A stretch of 64,000 nucleotides of DNA, taken from assembly GCF_024582835.1 (NCBI RefSeq), contig NZ_CP102097.1, positions 558,001-622,000 of the forward strand. The letters run 5' to 3'. The DNA comes from Vibrio japonicus (GTDB lineage Bacteria; Pseudomonadota; Gammaproteobacteria; Enterobacterales; Vibrionaceae). Positions 53,228 to 63,106 of the stretch are shown in pieces (the stretch's first letter is position 1; each line of letters starts with the position of its first letter). The translations under genes were made by a program, and so were the position numbers. The notes below the pieces were generated by a model, which was not told where the DNA came from, ran no database searches, and was given only the letters and a program-made list of their open reading frames with translations.

Positions 53228-54307
53228 ATGTTCATCTTTGGAATTTTTATGCTTTCTATTCCTATCCCTTTTGTTGTTTCTTTATTGCTGGTTCTACTCG
53301 CGGTGAATTTGTACCTACGTTTTGACGAACAAGCGAAAAGCTCCTGCTCGTTTTTGGCGGCATGCGCGTTAACCACCGCTATCGTTGGTCTGCGTTGGAC
53401 GCTCAACTGGCCAATCTTTCATTACATCCAGCCCATCATGGCCTCAGTAATTCCAGTGTTTGCGTGGCATTTTTTTACCCGCGCCACAGCGCACAACCGA
53501 CGCTTTGGTGTTCTGCACTTAATGCCCCCTTTGTTGGTCGCCCTAGCCGTCGCGATTCAAACTCTCTGGCGTGCACCGATAGATGAGTTAATCACCCTAA
53601 TTTACCTTTGCTACGGTATCGCGCTGATTCGCGGCTCGGCTCAAGATGAATTATTAATCAACGTGTCTTTCAGTCATTGGGAAGGCGTAAAAAAAGCCGA
53701 AACCGTCGCGGGGTGGATGCTATTGTTCTCGGCTATGATCGACGCGGCGATGTCGCTCGATTTTGCACTAAGTAATGGTAAGCACTCACTATACATTCTT
53801 ACGCTCGGTCACATGTTGTTGTTACCTATCCTCTCTATCGCGGTCGTGACGGTTGGGCTACACACTCAACAACAACCTGATACGATACCAACCGAAACAC
53901 CGGAGCGTGACGAGGTAAAAGAGACGGTCAGTAATCCGGGAATGTCGACTGAGGATGCACAAGTTATTCTGACGGCACTGAATAATTTGATGGTTAACAA
54001 ACACACTTATCTCGATCCGGATTTAACCCTGTCGAAACTGTCACGCAAACTCACTGTCCCTGCTAAGCAAATCTCGATAGCGGTCAATCTGCTGCACGGA
54101 AAAAACATATCCAAACTGATCAATGAGTATCGAATTGAACACGCCAAACAACTGATTAGTAACAGCGACGACAGCATCACTCAGATACTGCTCAGTTCAG
54201 GCTTTCAGACCAAATCCAATTTCAATCGAGAGTTTTCTCGGGTGATGGGTATGACGCCAAGCGCGTACAGGAAACAAAATAGAAGCAACACTCCAGGCAA
54301 CGATTAG
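53228..54307 (+). CDS. AraC-family regulator with membrane-spanning N-terminus
   Basis: 359 residues: about seven hydrophobic helices (roughly 10-215) and a C-terminal AraC helix-turn-helix (about 255-352; LSKLSRKLTVPAKQISIAVN, GFQTKSNFNREFSRVMGMTPSAYR). An anchored AraC domain like this should sense something in or across the membrane and act on DNA near it. It starts at 53228 or 53249. It is divergent from DUF805, a possible target. Function unknown. Confidence 0.85.
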   Translation: MFIFGIFMLSIPIPFVVSLLLVLLAVNLYLRFDEQAKSSCSFLAACALTTAIVGLRWTLNWPIFHYIQPIMASVIPVFAWHFFTRATAHNRRFGVLHLMPPLLVALAVAIQTLWRAPIDELITLIYLCYGIALIRGSAQDELLINVSFSHWEGVKKAETVAGWMLLFSAMIDAAMSLDFALSNGKHSLYILTLGHMLLLPILSIAVVTVGLHTQQQPDTIPTETPERDEVKETVSNPGMSTEDAQVILTALNNLMVNKHTYLDPDLTLSKLSRKLTVPAKQISIAVNLLHGKNISKLINEYRIEHAKQLISNSDDSITQILLSSGFQTKSNFNREFSRVMGMTPSAYRKQNRSNTPGND

Positions 54308-54475
54308 TGCTGTATGTCATTCACATAACTACGTTTTTTACCAAGGATAAGCCAAATTTTGTGCATTAAACGATGGTAAAACTCTCAATATATCAGTACG
54401 ATCTATATAGACTAGTTGCCTGTAAATAAGGCATCGAGGCATGACAACGTATAATAGATTAAGTGTTTAGTAGCG

Positions 54476-55825
54476 ATGAAACTCACCAAACAGGAATATG
54501 TCTCAACCAAGTCGGTGATATCCGTTATTACTTGGCTTTTTTGCGCCATGATCATCGTCGTCCTAGCTGGTATTTGGTATTTCCTCACAATATTGGACAC
54601 ACAAGCCGAAAATGCTCTAAAGCATCGAGTTGAATTAACGTTTGCAATTGAGTCTAGACATTCAAAAGATATCTTAGGGGAGTACACTTTTTGGGATGAA
54701 TCATACGAAAAGATTTTTGTTAAGCATGATCCCAATTGGGTAGAGTTAAACTCTGGGTTGTACTTACTGAATGAGTTTGATTTAGATTTCAGTATCGCGG
54801 TAAATAAAGACTCGCAACAAGTTTATTTTATCAAAAGTGATGATGCTTCAAGTGTGAACTTTAATGATCTAATGAGCAACGGCTTGAGACACCTTATCGA
54901 AAAGTCATCCTCACGCGAGACCAAGAAAAGTGAAACAAGTGGCTTTATCCAATTGGGTGACAACCTTTATTTTGTTGTAGGTGGCCCACTCATTAGTGAA
55001 GAAACAGAGCTCCCGAGGAAAGATGCGTATCTTGCTATAGGAAAACGTATCGATCAGGAATATTTAGACGAGCTGGTTTCTAATTATCAATTAGTTGGGC
55101 TTAAACACAGCTTTATCGCTCCAGAGCAAGCTTATCGCTTGGCCATTCATAGCATCGACGGTAACCCAGCTGGTTACCTAACGTGGCAACCTAATTCACC
55201 AAGTGAAACAATACTGTTTCCTATTGCGGTCATTATTGTTCTCGTGTCGTTTGCAACAGCTCTTGTCACCCGCCGCATTTTAAATAAAGAGTTAGGTAAT
55301 AGGCAGGCTTACGAAGAAAAACTTTACCTAGAAGCCACCACAGATCCACTGACAAAAATAAACAATCGACGTTACTTCATGGATGTAGGGAATAAGGAGT
55401 TTTACTTATACCAACGCCAAAAAAGCGTATTTACCCTTTTGTTGCTCGACATTGATCACTTTAAGTCAATTAATGATACCTATGGGCATCATGCTGGCGA
55501 TCAGGTTTTAATACAATTTTCAGAGCTATGCGGTCAACACCTTAGGAAATCAGACATTTTTGGTCGAATTGGAGGAGAGGAATTTGGTGTCGTTTTGCCT
55601 GATACCGATATTGAGCAAGCGAAAGAAATCGCAAATCGGATTCGGTTAATCGTTTTGGACAATCCAGTTTTGGTTTCAAACACACCTATAGACGTGTCTG
55701 TCAGTATTGGAATGGCGACCTTACGAAGTCAAGAATGTTTTGACGTCCTACTCCAAGATGCAGATCAAGCCTTATATGATGCGAAAAGAGAAGGAAGGAA
55801 TAGGGTCAGTATCAATGTCACTTAA
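54476..55825 (+). CDS. CHASE4-GGDEF diguanylate cyclase
   Basis: 449 residues: helix (about 17-38), CHASE4-like periplasmic sensor (about 45-240, with HSKDILGEYTFWDESYEK), helix (about 244-264), and a GGDEF domain (about 285-447) with an intact GGEEF near residue 366. The RKSD motif five residues ahead of the A-site is the product-inhibition (I) site. It should make c-di-GMP and be feedback-limited. The start is taken at 54476; the ribosome site is weak. It stands alone. Confidence 0.92.
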   Translation: MKLTKQEYVSTKSVISVITWLFCAMIIVVLAGIWYFLTILDTQAENALKHRVELTFAIESRHSKDILGEYTFWDESYEKIFVKHDPNWVELNSGLYLLNEFDLDFSIAVNKDSQQVYFIKSDDASSVNFNDLMSNGLRHLIEKSSSRETKKSETSGFIQLGDNLYFVVGGPLISEETELPRKDAYLAIGKRIDQEYLDELVSNYQLVGLKHSFIAPEQAYRLAIHSIDGNPAGYLTWQPNSPSETILFPIAVIIVLVSFATALVTRRILNKELGNRQAYEEKLYLEATTDPLTKINNRRYFMDVGNKEFYLYQRQKSVFTLLLLDIDHFKSINDTYGHHAGDQVLIQFSELCGQHLRKSDIFGRIGGEEFGVVLPDTDIEQAKEIANRIRLIVLDNPVLVSNTPIDVSVSIGMATLRSQECFDVLLQDADQALYDAKREGRNRVSINVT

Positions 55826-55887
55826 GAGTTGAAAAATAATTCATGCTATTTGGCGTAAGTAGGCTTGTTTTATAACCCTTTACCACA

Positions 55888-55906
55888 AGTAATGAGAATC
55901 AATTGC
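55888..55906 (+). promoter_or_regulatory. Fur box upstream of the siderophore reductase
   Basis: The 19 bases match the Fur consensus GATAATGATAATCATTATC at 13 positions (core TAATGAGAATCAATTGC). They lie 62 bases before the start codon. Confidence 0.5.
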
Positions 55907-55967
55907 AATAGCGTACGATATTGTCTATTCTTTTTCGCCCGACCCTCATAGTAGTAAGTACAACAAA

Positions 55968-56699
55968 ATGGGTGAGCACTCGTTCTTTGAACACCTTTTC
56001 AAACACTCCAAAGCTGTAACGCCGTACCTTCACGGGCAAATAAAACCGCTTCCGGAAAATAGTATTGAACAGGCTATCATTCATATCGAACAGTCGAGTT
56101 CTGATAGTATTCAACGATTGTTCGACAACCTGAAGCAATCACATCCCGAGGCAGGAAGTGCTTACTGGTTAACTCGAACGTGGACTTTACTCTGTTGGCA
56201 ACCCATCTATGTCGCCTTTATCGCGATTTATTCTTGCCGTGGACTCCCCCCGTTATCATCTATCGCACAGCACGTTCAGCCTAACTTCATAAGCGGGTAT
56301 CAGTTTCCATCTGAATCCTATTATGAAGGAACTGAGCAAGAACTGATTGATCGCGCAGGTAAAGAGCTCAATCTGCTCTTCGATTACTTTCGCCAAGAAA
56401 TGAATCAGTGGACGAGAATTCGGCCTGGTTTTACGCGCCACCTTTTTGCAGATGGCGTATTGGGATGCTTGGTAAAACTCAACCAGAATATTCCAGATCT
56501 TTCCGACGAATACCTTCTTAATCAAGCACAACAGTGGCTAAAGGCGTGTGAGTTACCAGAAAAGTTAATCCGTTCCCTTAGCTACTGCGAAAGCACTAAA
56601 ACGCTCACTTTAGTCAGAACCAGTTGTTGCTTGGTCTATAAGTGCCAAGGGCGTCAACTGTGTCGCGATTGTCCAAGGCATCCGGAAAACAAACGCTAA
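55968..56699 (+). CDS. Siderophore ferric iron reductase
   Basis: 243 residues of the FhuF-like siderophore-reductase family. The C-terminus carries the CC-X10-C-X2-C pattern (SCCLVYKC...LCRDC) that binds a 2Fe-2S cluster. It reduces ferric iron in imported siderophores in the cytoplasm so that iron is released. It stands ahead of the uptake operon, on the same strand and behind its own Fur-box match. Confidence 0.85.
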   Translation: MGEHSFFEHLFKHSKAVTPYLHGQIKPLPENSIEQAIIHIEQSSSDSIQRLFDNLKQSHPEAGSAYWLTRTWTLLCWQPIYVAFIAIYSCRGLPPLSSIAQHVQPNFISGYQFPSESYYEGTEQELIDRAGKELNLLFDYFRQEMNQWTRIRPGFTRHLFADGVLGCLVKLNQNIPDLSDEYLLNQAQQWLKACELPEKLIRSLSYCESTKTLTLVRTSCCLVYKCQGRQLCRDCPRHPENKR

Positions 56700-56831
56700 G
56701 CATATTCCGCAACTCAGTGCTTTTCTTTCCGAGTGGCCAAATACAGCATCGCTAATATATCTGCTGCAAAACACTTCATCACATTGAAAAACTAAAATAT
56801 TAGAAAATTTCAACATTAGATACGACATTCA

Positions 56832-56846
56832 CACTTATCATAAGTG
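56832..56846. promoter_or_regulatory. Perfect palindrome next to the Fur box
   Basis: CACTTA-TCA-TAAGTG, a perfect 15-base dyad, ends 5 bases before the Fur box at 56852. It may be a second regulator's operator or part of a Fur array. Confidence 0.4.
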
Positions 56847-56851
56847 ATTAT

Positions 56852-56870
56852 GACAATAATTATCATTATC
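56852..56870 (+). promoter_or_regulatory. Fur box of the siderophore ABC operon
   Basis: GACAATAATTATCATTATC matches the 19-base Fur consensus at 16 positions. It lies 57 bases before the first gene of the transport operon. Confidence 0.8.
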
Positions 56871-56927
56871 TTTTTGTTGTGATAACATTAACGTCTTGTA
56901 TCTACTCACTCTGCTTCGTATCTATTC

Positions 56928-57695
56928 ATGTACCAACTTGTTAATGCGTCGTTCGAAATCGACGGTAAGATGATTCTTCCTCCTATTAGCCTGACTTTCG
57001 AACCCGGAAAAGTTACGACACTACTTGGTCATAACGGCTGTGGGAAATCGACGTTGATTAAGCTGTTAAGTCGACAAAACACGCCGACTCAAGGCGAAGT
57101 TTTCTTCGATGAAAGGCTTTTATCCACCTTCAGTAATCTAGAATTAGCCCACCAAGTTGCGTACCTACCCCAGCATCCACCGATAACAGATGGCGTCACC
57201 GTGCGCGAGTTAGTCTCTTTTGGGCGTTACCCATGGAAAGGCGCATTTGGGCGCTATAGTGAAAAAGATCACGCCATTATCGACGAAGCAATCCAAAAAG
57301 TAGGTTTGAGCGACTTTTCAGATCGGTTCGTCGCGACTCTATCCGGAGGCGAGAGACAAAGAGCGTGGGTGGCGATGTTACTTGCTCAACAAAGCCGATG
57401 CATTTTACTGGATGAGCCAACCTCAGCATTGGATGTGGCTCATCAGTACGAGTTATTAGCGTTGATCAGAGAGCTTAATCAATCTTTAGGGCTAACCGTC
57501 ATTATGGTGCTTCATGATGTCAACATGGCGGCAACGTTTAGTGATCACCTTATAGCGCTTCATTCAGGAAAAGTGATCGCATCTGGCTCTCCACAACACT
57601 TAATGACGCCAGAAACACTGATGCGAATCTACGGAATGGAAATAGCGCTGTTTCCCCACCCAGAAACGGGCCAACCAATCAGTTATATCCCGTAA
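56928..57695 (+). CDS. Ferric siderophore ABC transporter, ATP-binding protein (FhuC-like)
   Basis: 255 residues with the ABC motifs: Walker A LLGHNGCGKSTLIKLL (about 32-47), signature LSGGERQRAW (about 138-147) and Walker B CILLDEPTSALD, with the switch histidine in VLHDVNMAATF. It powers import of ferric hydroxamates through the fused permease downstream. The binding protein gene follows after 17 bases. In V. parahaemolyticus and V. vulnificus an equivalent set serves ferric aerobactin and related siderophores. Confidence 0.9.
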   Translation: MYQLVNASFEIDGKMILPPISLTFEPGKVTTLLGHNGCGKSTLIKLLSRQNTPTQGEVFFDERLLSTFSNLELAHQVAYLPQHPPITDGVTVRELVSFGRYPWKGAFGRYSEKDHAIIDEAIQKVGLSDFSDRFVATLSGGERQRAWVAMLLAQQSRCILLDEPTSALDVAHQYELLALIRELNQSLGLTVIMVLHDVNMAATFSDHLIALHSGKVIASGSPQHLMTPETLMRIYGMEIALFPHPETGQPISYIP

Positions 57696-57712
57696 TCCAA
57701 AAGGAATTTGTT

Positions 57713-58606
57713 GTGAAAAAGTTTGTTCTGATGCTGTCGGCAGCATTCACATTTAATGTTCACTCTATGGAAATTGCCCATGAGATGGGCGTTGCCTCTT
57801 TTGAATCCACGCCTCAAAAAGTTGTCGCTTTAGATTGGGCATTAACAGAAACGGTTTTGAGTTTAGGAGTCAAACTTGACGGCGTTGCCGATTCCAAAGG
57901 CTATCAACAATGGGTCGTAGAGCCTACGTTGAACGAAGACGTCACTGATGTTGGTTCCCGCCGCGAACCAAACCTTGAATTGTTAACGGAATTAAAGCCC
58001 GACGTCATTCTAATCAGTCAACATATGGCAACAGCATACGAACAGTTAGATCGAATTGCCCCAGTACTTGTTTTTAGTATTTACGGCGAAGACAAACAAC
58101 CCATTAAAGCGGCTCAGTCTATCACTTTGTCGTTGGGCAAACTGTTTAGCAAAGAGCAACAGGCGCAGGAAATCATCACCCAAACCAGCAAACGTCTGAA
58201 TGACAATGGAGATAACATTCGTTCAGCTGGTAAATCAGATAAACCCCTTCTCTTCGCCCGTTTTATCAATGACAAAACGCTACGAATCCACAGCCAAGGC
58301 TCTTTGGCACAAGCGACTATTGAATCCATGGGGCTACGTAACGACTGGAATAAGCAGACAAATCTTTGGGGCTTTACCACTACAGGTACGGAAAAACTCG
58401 CAGAGCATCAAAAAACGAATGTGATTCTCTTTGGCCCTCTCAAACCAGAGCAACGAGAGGCATTGACGCAATCTCCCCTTTGGCAAGCGATGGAGTTCAC
58501 TCGCACAGATTCCGTTTACGAACTTCCAGCGATTTGGACATTTGGAGGGCTGATTGCGGCTCAGCGTTTTAGTGATCACATTACTGAGCAGCTGACTAAA
58601 CAATAA
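57713..58606 (+). CDS. Iron-siderophore ABC transporter substrate-binding protein (FhuD-like)
   Basis: 297 residues: signal peptide (about 1-18) and a helical-backbone binding protein of the FhuD type (PQKVVALDWALTETVLSLGV, TDVGSRREPNLELLTELKPDVILISQ, LPAIWTFGGLIAAQRFSDHI). It carries the ferric siderophore from the receptor to the permease. GTG start at 57713 with AAGGA 7 bases ahead. Its stop overlaps the fhuB start by one base (TAATG). Confidence 0.88.
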   Translation: MKKFVLMLSAAFTFNVHSMEIAHEMGVASFESTPQKVVALDWALTETVLSLGVKLDGVADSKGYQQWVVEPTLNEDVTDVGSRREPNLELLTELKPDVILISQHMATAYEQLDRIAPVLVFSIYGEDKQPIKAAQSITLSLGKLFSKEQQAQEIITQTSKRLNDNGDNIRSAGKSDKPLLFARFINDKTLRIHSQGSLAQATIESMGLRNDWNKQTNLWGFTTTGTEKLAEHQKTNVILFGPLKPEQREALTQSPLWQAMEFTRTDSVYELPAIWTFGGLIAAQRFSDHITEQLTKQ

Positions 58607-60603
58607 TGGACACCATAAAGCATACAACCCAAACGGTTCAGCAGCTCCATGTTAAGTTGGTGATCTTGCTGACAGGCGCAGTGTTCATGCTATGTGCGTT
58701 GCTTCAAATAACCGCGCCATATTCCCAAGGTTTAGGAATAATTTGGGACACATTGTTTCACTTTGACTCAGCCAACTACCAACACCTGATCACACATTTG
58801 ACCTACCTGCCAAGGCTCGCAATAGCGATTGTTTGCGGGTTTGCACTCGCCGTTGCGGGAAGTGTCATGCAATTCGTGTTACGCAATCCTATTGCGTCGC
58901 CGACAACGTTAGGTGTCGCCGCTGGCGCTGAGCTTGGAATGGTGCTTGGTATTCTAATCCTTCCTGTCAGTTGGACAGTTCCCAGCTTTATTTCTGCGTT
59001 CATTGGCGGTTGTATGGCGACTGGCCTTGTCTTTACACTCAGTGCAACAAGAGGGTTTGCTCCGATACACATGGTGTTAGCTGGAATGGTTGTGAGTCTG
59101 TTCTTAGGTTCGCTAAATACCATGCTATTGATGCTTAACGAGCAAAAGCTCACAAACATTTTTGTCTGGGGGGCAGGCGTTCTTAACCAAAATGATTGGT
59201 CCAGCGTAGAGGTTTTGTTGCCTTTAGTTTCATTGCCAACAATTCTGCTATTGGCATTACAGCGGCCATTGTCAGCACTTCAGTTTGGAGACAACGTCGC
59301 AACCTCTCTAGGTGTCAATATCAAACAAATCAAAGTGGTTTGTTTGTCTTTAGCGATCTTCATGACCGCCGCTGTAGTGAGCGAAGTTGGGCTAATCGGA
59401 TTTGTTGGCATTGTTGCTCCCGCTATCGCAAGATTGCTTGGCGCAAGAACGCTCAGAAAACAAATCATCGTAAGCGGCTGTATGGGTAGCTTGATCCTGT
59501 TGATCGTCGACCTCATGATTCAGCCGTTTTCTGGAGTTGGTGGAGAACTCTTACCAACTGGCGCAATGACGGCACTTATAGGTGCGCCCTTTTTGCTTTG
59601 GATGCTTCAAAAAACGAAACTACAATCCAACCTAAAAACACGAACAGAGCACATTGAGCGTTACAAATTAACGAGTCCATCAAAAATCCTTATCGCTATG
59701 ACTCTCGTACTTATCTCTATTACGGGGTTAGCGCTTATGATTGGCAAAAACAACGCTGGTTGGACTTTTGGCATTAACCAATCTTTGTTCGATCTCAGAG
59801 CACCAAGGGTATTAGTTGCGTTGCTCGCAGGTATTGGTCTCGCATTCGCGGGGACAATTATTCAGCGTATTTCAAACAACCCAATGGCGAGCCCAGAAGT
59901 GTTGGGAATCAGCTCTGGTGCTGCTCTCGCTATTGTCCTTGGAACCATTTCTGGCGTTGCCATAGGGCGAGAACAACAAATGTTGCTCGGCACCCTTGGA
60001 GCCCTTTTCGTCACGGCCTTAGTCTGGCTTATGGGTAAAAAACACAACTTCGCGCCAACTCAAACTCTCTTAACTGGTATCGCACTCAGTGCTGGCCTTG
60101 ACGCATTACTGAGAGTCGCTATGAGTTCTGGGCACGATAACGCAATAGCCCTGCTAACGTGGCTTTCAGGTTCCACCTACTTAGTTGCGAACCAAGACGT
60201 GGTGTTACTTGCTATAGGTATCGCCATCATTGGTGTCATCGCCTTGTCGCTTCACCGCTGGATAGAGCTGATTGGGCTCGGAGAAGTGACCGCTAACAGT
60301 ATCGGTTTGAACGCCACATTAGTGCGGTTGGTGTTGCTGTTATTAGTCGCCGCTTTAACCACACTTTGCACAATTGTAATGGGCCCTTTGAGCTTTATTG
60401 GTCTTTTAGCCCCTCATATGGCGCGATCGCTTCACCAGTATCGTGCTTTACCTCAATTGCTTACGGCGGCACTGTTAGGCGCAATGATTATGGTCAGCGC
60501 AGATTGGATGGGGCGAATACTATGGTTCCCGTGGCAGTTCCCAGCAGGCTTGTTGGCATCATTGATGGGTGGCGGTTATTTCTTATACCTAATGCGACGT
60601 TAA
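58606..60603 (+). CDS. fhuB: Fe3+-hydroxamate ABC transporter permease (fused FhuB)
   Basis: 665 residues made of two homologous FecCD-type halves of about 330 residues each, the hallmark of FhuB. Conserved pieces repeat in both halves: LPRLAIAIVCGFALAVAGSVMQFVLRNPIASP and RAPRVLVALLAGIGLAFAGTIIQRISNNPMASP; GLIGFVGIVAPAIARLLGARTL and GPLSFIGLLAPHMARSL. About twenty membrane helices. It is coupled to the binding protein gene by the one-base overlap. Confidence 0.93.
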   Translation: MDTIKHTTQTVQQLHVKLVILLTGAVFMLCALLQITAPYSQGLGIIWDTLFHFDSANYQHLITHLTYLPRLAIAIVCGFALAVAGSVMQFVLRNPIASPTTLGVAAGAELGMVLGILILPVSWTVPSFISAFIGGCMATGLVFTLSATRGFAPIHMVLAGMVVSLFLGSLNTMLLMLNEQKLTNIFVWGAGVLNQNDWSSVEVLLPLVSLPTILLLALQRPLSALQFGDNVATSLGVNIKQIKVVCLSLAIFMTAAVVSEVGLIGFVGIVAPAIARLLGARTLRKQIIVSGCMGSLILLIVDLMIQPFSGVGGELLPTGAMTALIGAPFLLWMLQKTKLQSNLKTRTEHIERYKLTSPSKILIAMTLVLISITGLALMIGKNNAGWTFGINQSLFDLRAPRVLVALLAGIGLAFAGTIIQRISNNPMASPEVLGISSGAALAIVLGTISGVAIGREQQMLLGTLGALFVTALVWLMGKKHNFAPTQTLLTGIALSAGLDALLRVAMSSGHDNAIALLTWLSGSTYLVANQDVVLLAIGIAIIGVIALSLHRWIELIGLGEVTANSIGLNATLVRLVLLLLVAALTTLCTIVMGPLSFIGLLAPHMARSLHQYRALPQLLTAALLGAMIMVSADWMGRILWFPWQFPAGLLASLMGGGYFLYLMRR

Positions 60604-60706
60604 TTCCACGAGAAGAAACATTTTTACCCTACACTAGCCTTCATCATCGGAGACCATCATCTTTGGTCTCCCATCTCTAGGGCACACCCAAAAAACAGTT
60701 GAACAT

Positions 60707-60725
60707 GATAATACGAATAATTATC
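60707..60725 (+). promoter_or_regulatory. Fur box upstream of the siderophore receptor
   Basis: GATAATACGAATAATTATC matches 15 of 19 positions of the Fur consensus and has perfectly paired outer arms. It lies about 190 bases before the receptor start, so the receptor has its own iron-regulated promoter. A small hairpin (GGAGACC/GGTCTCC, 60649-60671) follows fhuB without a T-run. Confidence 0.72.
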
Positions 60726-60915
60726 ATTGCGTAATTATTTAAATGATAGGGCGTTAATTACATCCGCGTACAGACCTAAAAGTCTTCGCCTGTATAACCC
60801 ATGACCTTTATAACCCATGACTTAGACGGGAAGGCTTATGGACTAAACATCCATTCAAGGTGATCACACAAAACTAAGGATTTGTGGAGCCTTGCCTATA
60901 AACATAGAGAAAAAA

Positions 60916-63030
60916 ATGAGAATTAAACAAGGCAGTTTAAAATTTTCTACTGTTGCTCTGGCTGTTGCTGCAGCAAGTACAGTCGTTCCAGCCCATGCGC
61001 AAGATTTGACGACTCACGAAGAAGTGGTCGTCGTAGCAAGTCGCCTGCCAAAAACGATCAGCGAGATTCCCGGAACTGTGTGGTATATCGACTCTGATCG
61101 AATCGAACAGGAGTACCGAGGAGGAAAGAATCTCGATGAGATCTTAGCCGCGGCCGTTCCTTCACTCGACGTCAGTAGTGGTGGACGCACGCAGTCGGGT
61201 CAGAACTTGCGTGGTCGCAGTATCATGGTGATGATCGACGGCGTATCTCTACAGTCGGTTCGCTCAATAAGTCGTCAGCTTGATTCGATTGACCCGTTTA
61301 ACATCGAACGTATTGAAGTATTGTCAGGCGCAACCTCAATTTACGGTGCCGGGGCAAGTGGCGGGATCGTCAACATTGTCACGAAAAAGGCAGAAGGTGA
61401 CGTTCTCGAATTTGAATCTTATGTTGGAGGCACGTCTGGCCTGAATTCAAGTGATGATTTCGACTACAAAGTAGCGCAATCTATTGCCGCAGGTAATGAG
61501 CGAGTTCAAGGGCGAGTATCGGTCGCGTACACCGAAACACAAGGCTACTTTGATACTGATGGCGATATCGTTACCCCAGATATTTCACAGGGTTCGACAC
61601 AGTATAATGAAACTACCGATTTGATGGGTTCCCTACAAATTAAATTATCTGAAGGACAAAATCTTAACCTGCTAGCTCAGTACTACGACAGTCAGCAAGA
61701 TTCCCCGTACGGTCTGTATTTTGAAAAAGACGGTGGCGGGAACTACCAATTTGTAGATGTACGCGATGGCTACTCAGCTGACCGTCAGCAAGGCACAGAG
61801 CGCTATATGGTCAGTGCTCAGTACAGCAATGATGACTTCCTGAGCCACCACCTCATTGCAGAAGTCTCTTATCGTAAAGAGGATCATACTTTCACACCTT
61901 ATACGTCAGGCGGGCGTTCAACACTGGTCCTTAGCTCATCCACTCAAGACACAGACCTCCTGTCGATAAAGACCGCGCTAAATAAATCATTTGGTGAATT
62001 CAACCTAACTTACGGTGTTGATGGTTTTCTTGATCGCTTCGATAGCGACAATGCGATTTATAATCAGGTAACAACGGAAAACACAGGTGGCTTAATCAAC
62101 AACATTGATCGTATTGAAGGGCGCTACCCAGGGGTCGACACCGATGCATTTGCTGGTTTCATTCAAGCAGAATACGCATTAACGGAAGATTGGATCATTC
62201 AAGGTGGATACCGTCACCAATATCTGAACACTGAAATTTCAGACTTTAAGAAAAACAGCAGCTCAGATTTTGTTCCAGGTGGCGAAACTGACTATTCTGA
62301 GAATCTGTTTAACATCGGTACTATCTACCACCTAACCTCATCGTCACAGGTTTGGGCAAACTTCTCTCAAGGCTTCGACCTAGCAAACCCTGCGAAATAT
62401 TACGGGAAAGACGCTTCTGTCAATGTGAATGACACCACGCTTGAAGGTATTAAGACGGATAGCTATGAGATCGGTTACCGCAGCGACTGGGAAAAGGTTT
62501 CCCTGCAAACAGCGGCTTACTATTCCTACTCTGATGGCGCGATTGAATACGAAGATGATCAAACCATTAAGGGTGTGTCTGACTCAAAACGTTTTTACGG
62601 TTTAGAAGGTGAATTAAGCTATTGGGCAACGGACAACTTACTATTGGGTACATCTGGCCACTATGTGGTTTCCGACGTAAAAGGAGACTCAGGTTGGGAA
62701 GACTACGAAGCAATGCAAGCCAGTACTTCCAAAGCAAGCGCTTGGGTTGGTTGGTATGAGTACGATTACAACGTAAAGCTGCAAAGCCTAACCACATTCG
62801 ACTATACCGATGCTGACGATCGTAAGCTCAATGGATACACCGTCGTTGATTTTGTCGGTAATTATCAGTTGCCAATCGGTAGCCTTGGCTTTGGTATTAA
62901 GAACCTTCTGAACGAAGACTACCTGACCACATGGAGTCAGCGTGCGCTATACTGGTACGGCGATTCTCCAATCTTCGAATACAAAGGTCGTGGCAGAACC
63001 TACTCCCTAAACTATCAAGTTAAGTTCTAA
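60916..63030 (+). CDS. iutA: TonB-dependent siderophore receptor, IutA type
   Basis: 704 residues: signal peptide (about 1-28, ending AHA), TonB box region (EEVVVVASR), plug domain (GGKNLDEILAAAVPSLDVSS, NLRGRSIMVMIDGVSLQS, RQLDSIDPFNIERIEVLSGATSIYGAGASGG), 22-strand barrel and a C-terminal phenylalanine. These segments closely follow E. coli IutA, the ferric aerobactin receptor, including the DVSS, RQLDSIDPFN and YKGRGRT stretches. No iucABCD synthesis genes are in the window, so it would serve scavenged aerobactin or a related hydroxamate. ATG at 60916 is used; the TTG at 60892 adds eight residues. Confidence 0.85.
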   Translation: MRIKQGSLKFSTVALAVAAASTVVPAHAQDLTTHEEVVVVASRLPKTISEIPGTVWYIDSDRIEQEYRGGKNLDEILAAAVPSLDVSSGGRTQSGQNLRGRSIMVMIDGVSLQSVRSISRQLDSIDPFNIERIEVLSGATSIYGAGASGGIVNIVTKKAEGDVLEFESYVGGTSGLNSSDDFDYKVAQSIAAGNERVQGRVSVAYTETQGYFDTDGDIVTPDISQGSTQYNETTDLMGSLQIKLSEGQNLNLLAQYYDSQQDSPYGLYFEKDGGGNYQFVDVRDGYSADRQQGTERYMVSAQYSNDDFLSHHLIAEVSYRKEDHTFTPYTSGGRSTLVLSSSTQDTDLLSIKTALNKSFGEFNLTYGVDGFLDRFDSDNAIYNQVTTENTGGLINNIDRIEGRYPGVDTDAFAGFIQAEYALTEDWIIQGGYRHQYLNTEISDFKKNSSSDFVPGGETDYSENLFNIGTIYHLTSSSQVWANFSQGFDLANPAKYYGKDASVNVNDTTLEGIKTDSYEIGYRSDWEKVSLQTAAYYSYSDGAIEYEDDQTIKGVSDSKRFYGLEGELSYWATDNLLLGTSGHYVVSDVKGDSGWEDYEAMQASTSKASAWVGWYEYDYNVKLQSLTTFDYTDADDRKLNGYTVVDFVGNYQLPIGSLGFGIKNLLNEDYLTTWSQRALYWYGDSPIFEYKGRGRTYSLNYQVKF

Positions 63031-63072
63031 GCGAATTGCATTTAGGGCGACCAAGTTAATAGTGACTACTTT

Positions 63073-63106
63073 GGCAGCAATCATGAATGGGTTCCTGATT
63101 GCTGCC
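63073..63106 (+). terminator. Hairpin after the receptor gene
   Basis: A perfect 11-base-pair stem (GGCAGCAATCA arm) with a 12-base loop, 42 bases past the stop. The T-run is poor, so termination may be partial. Confidence 0.55.
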
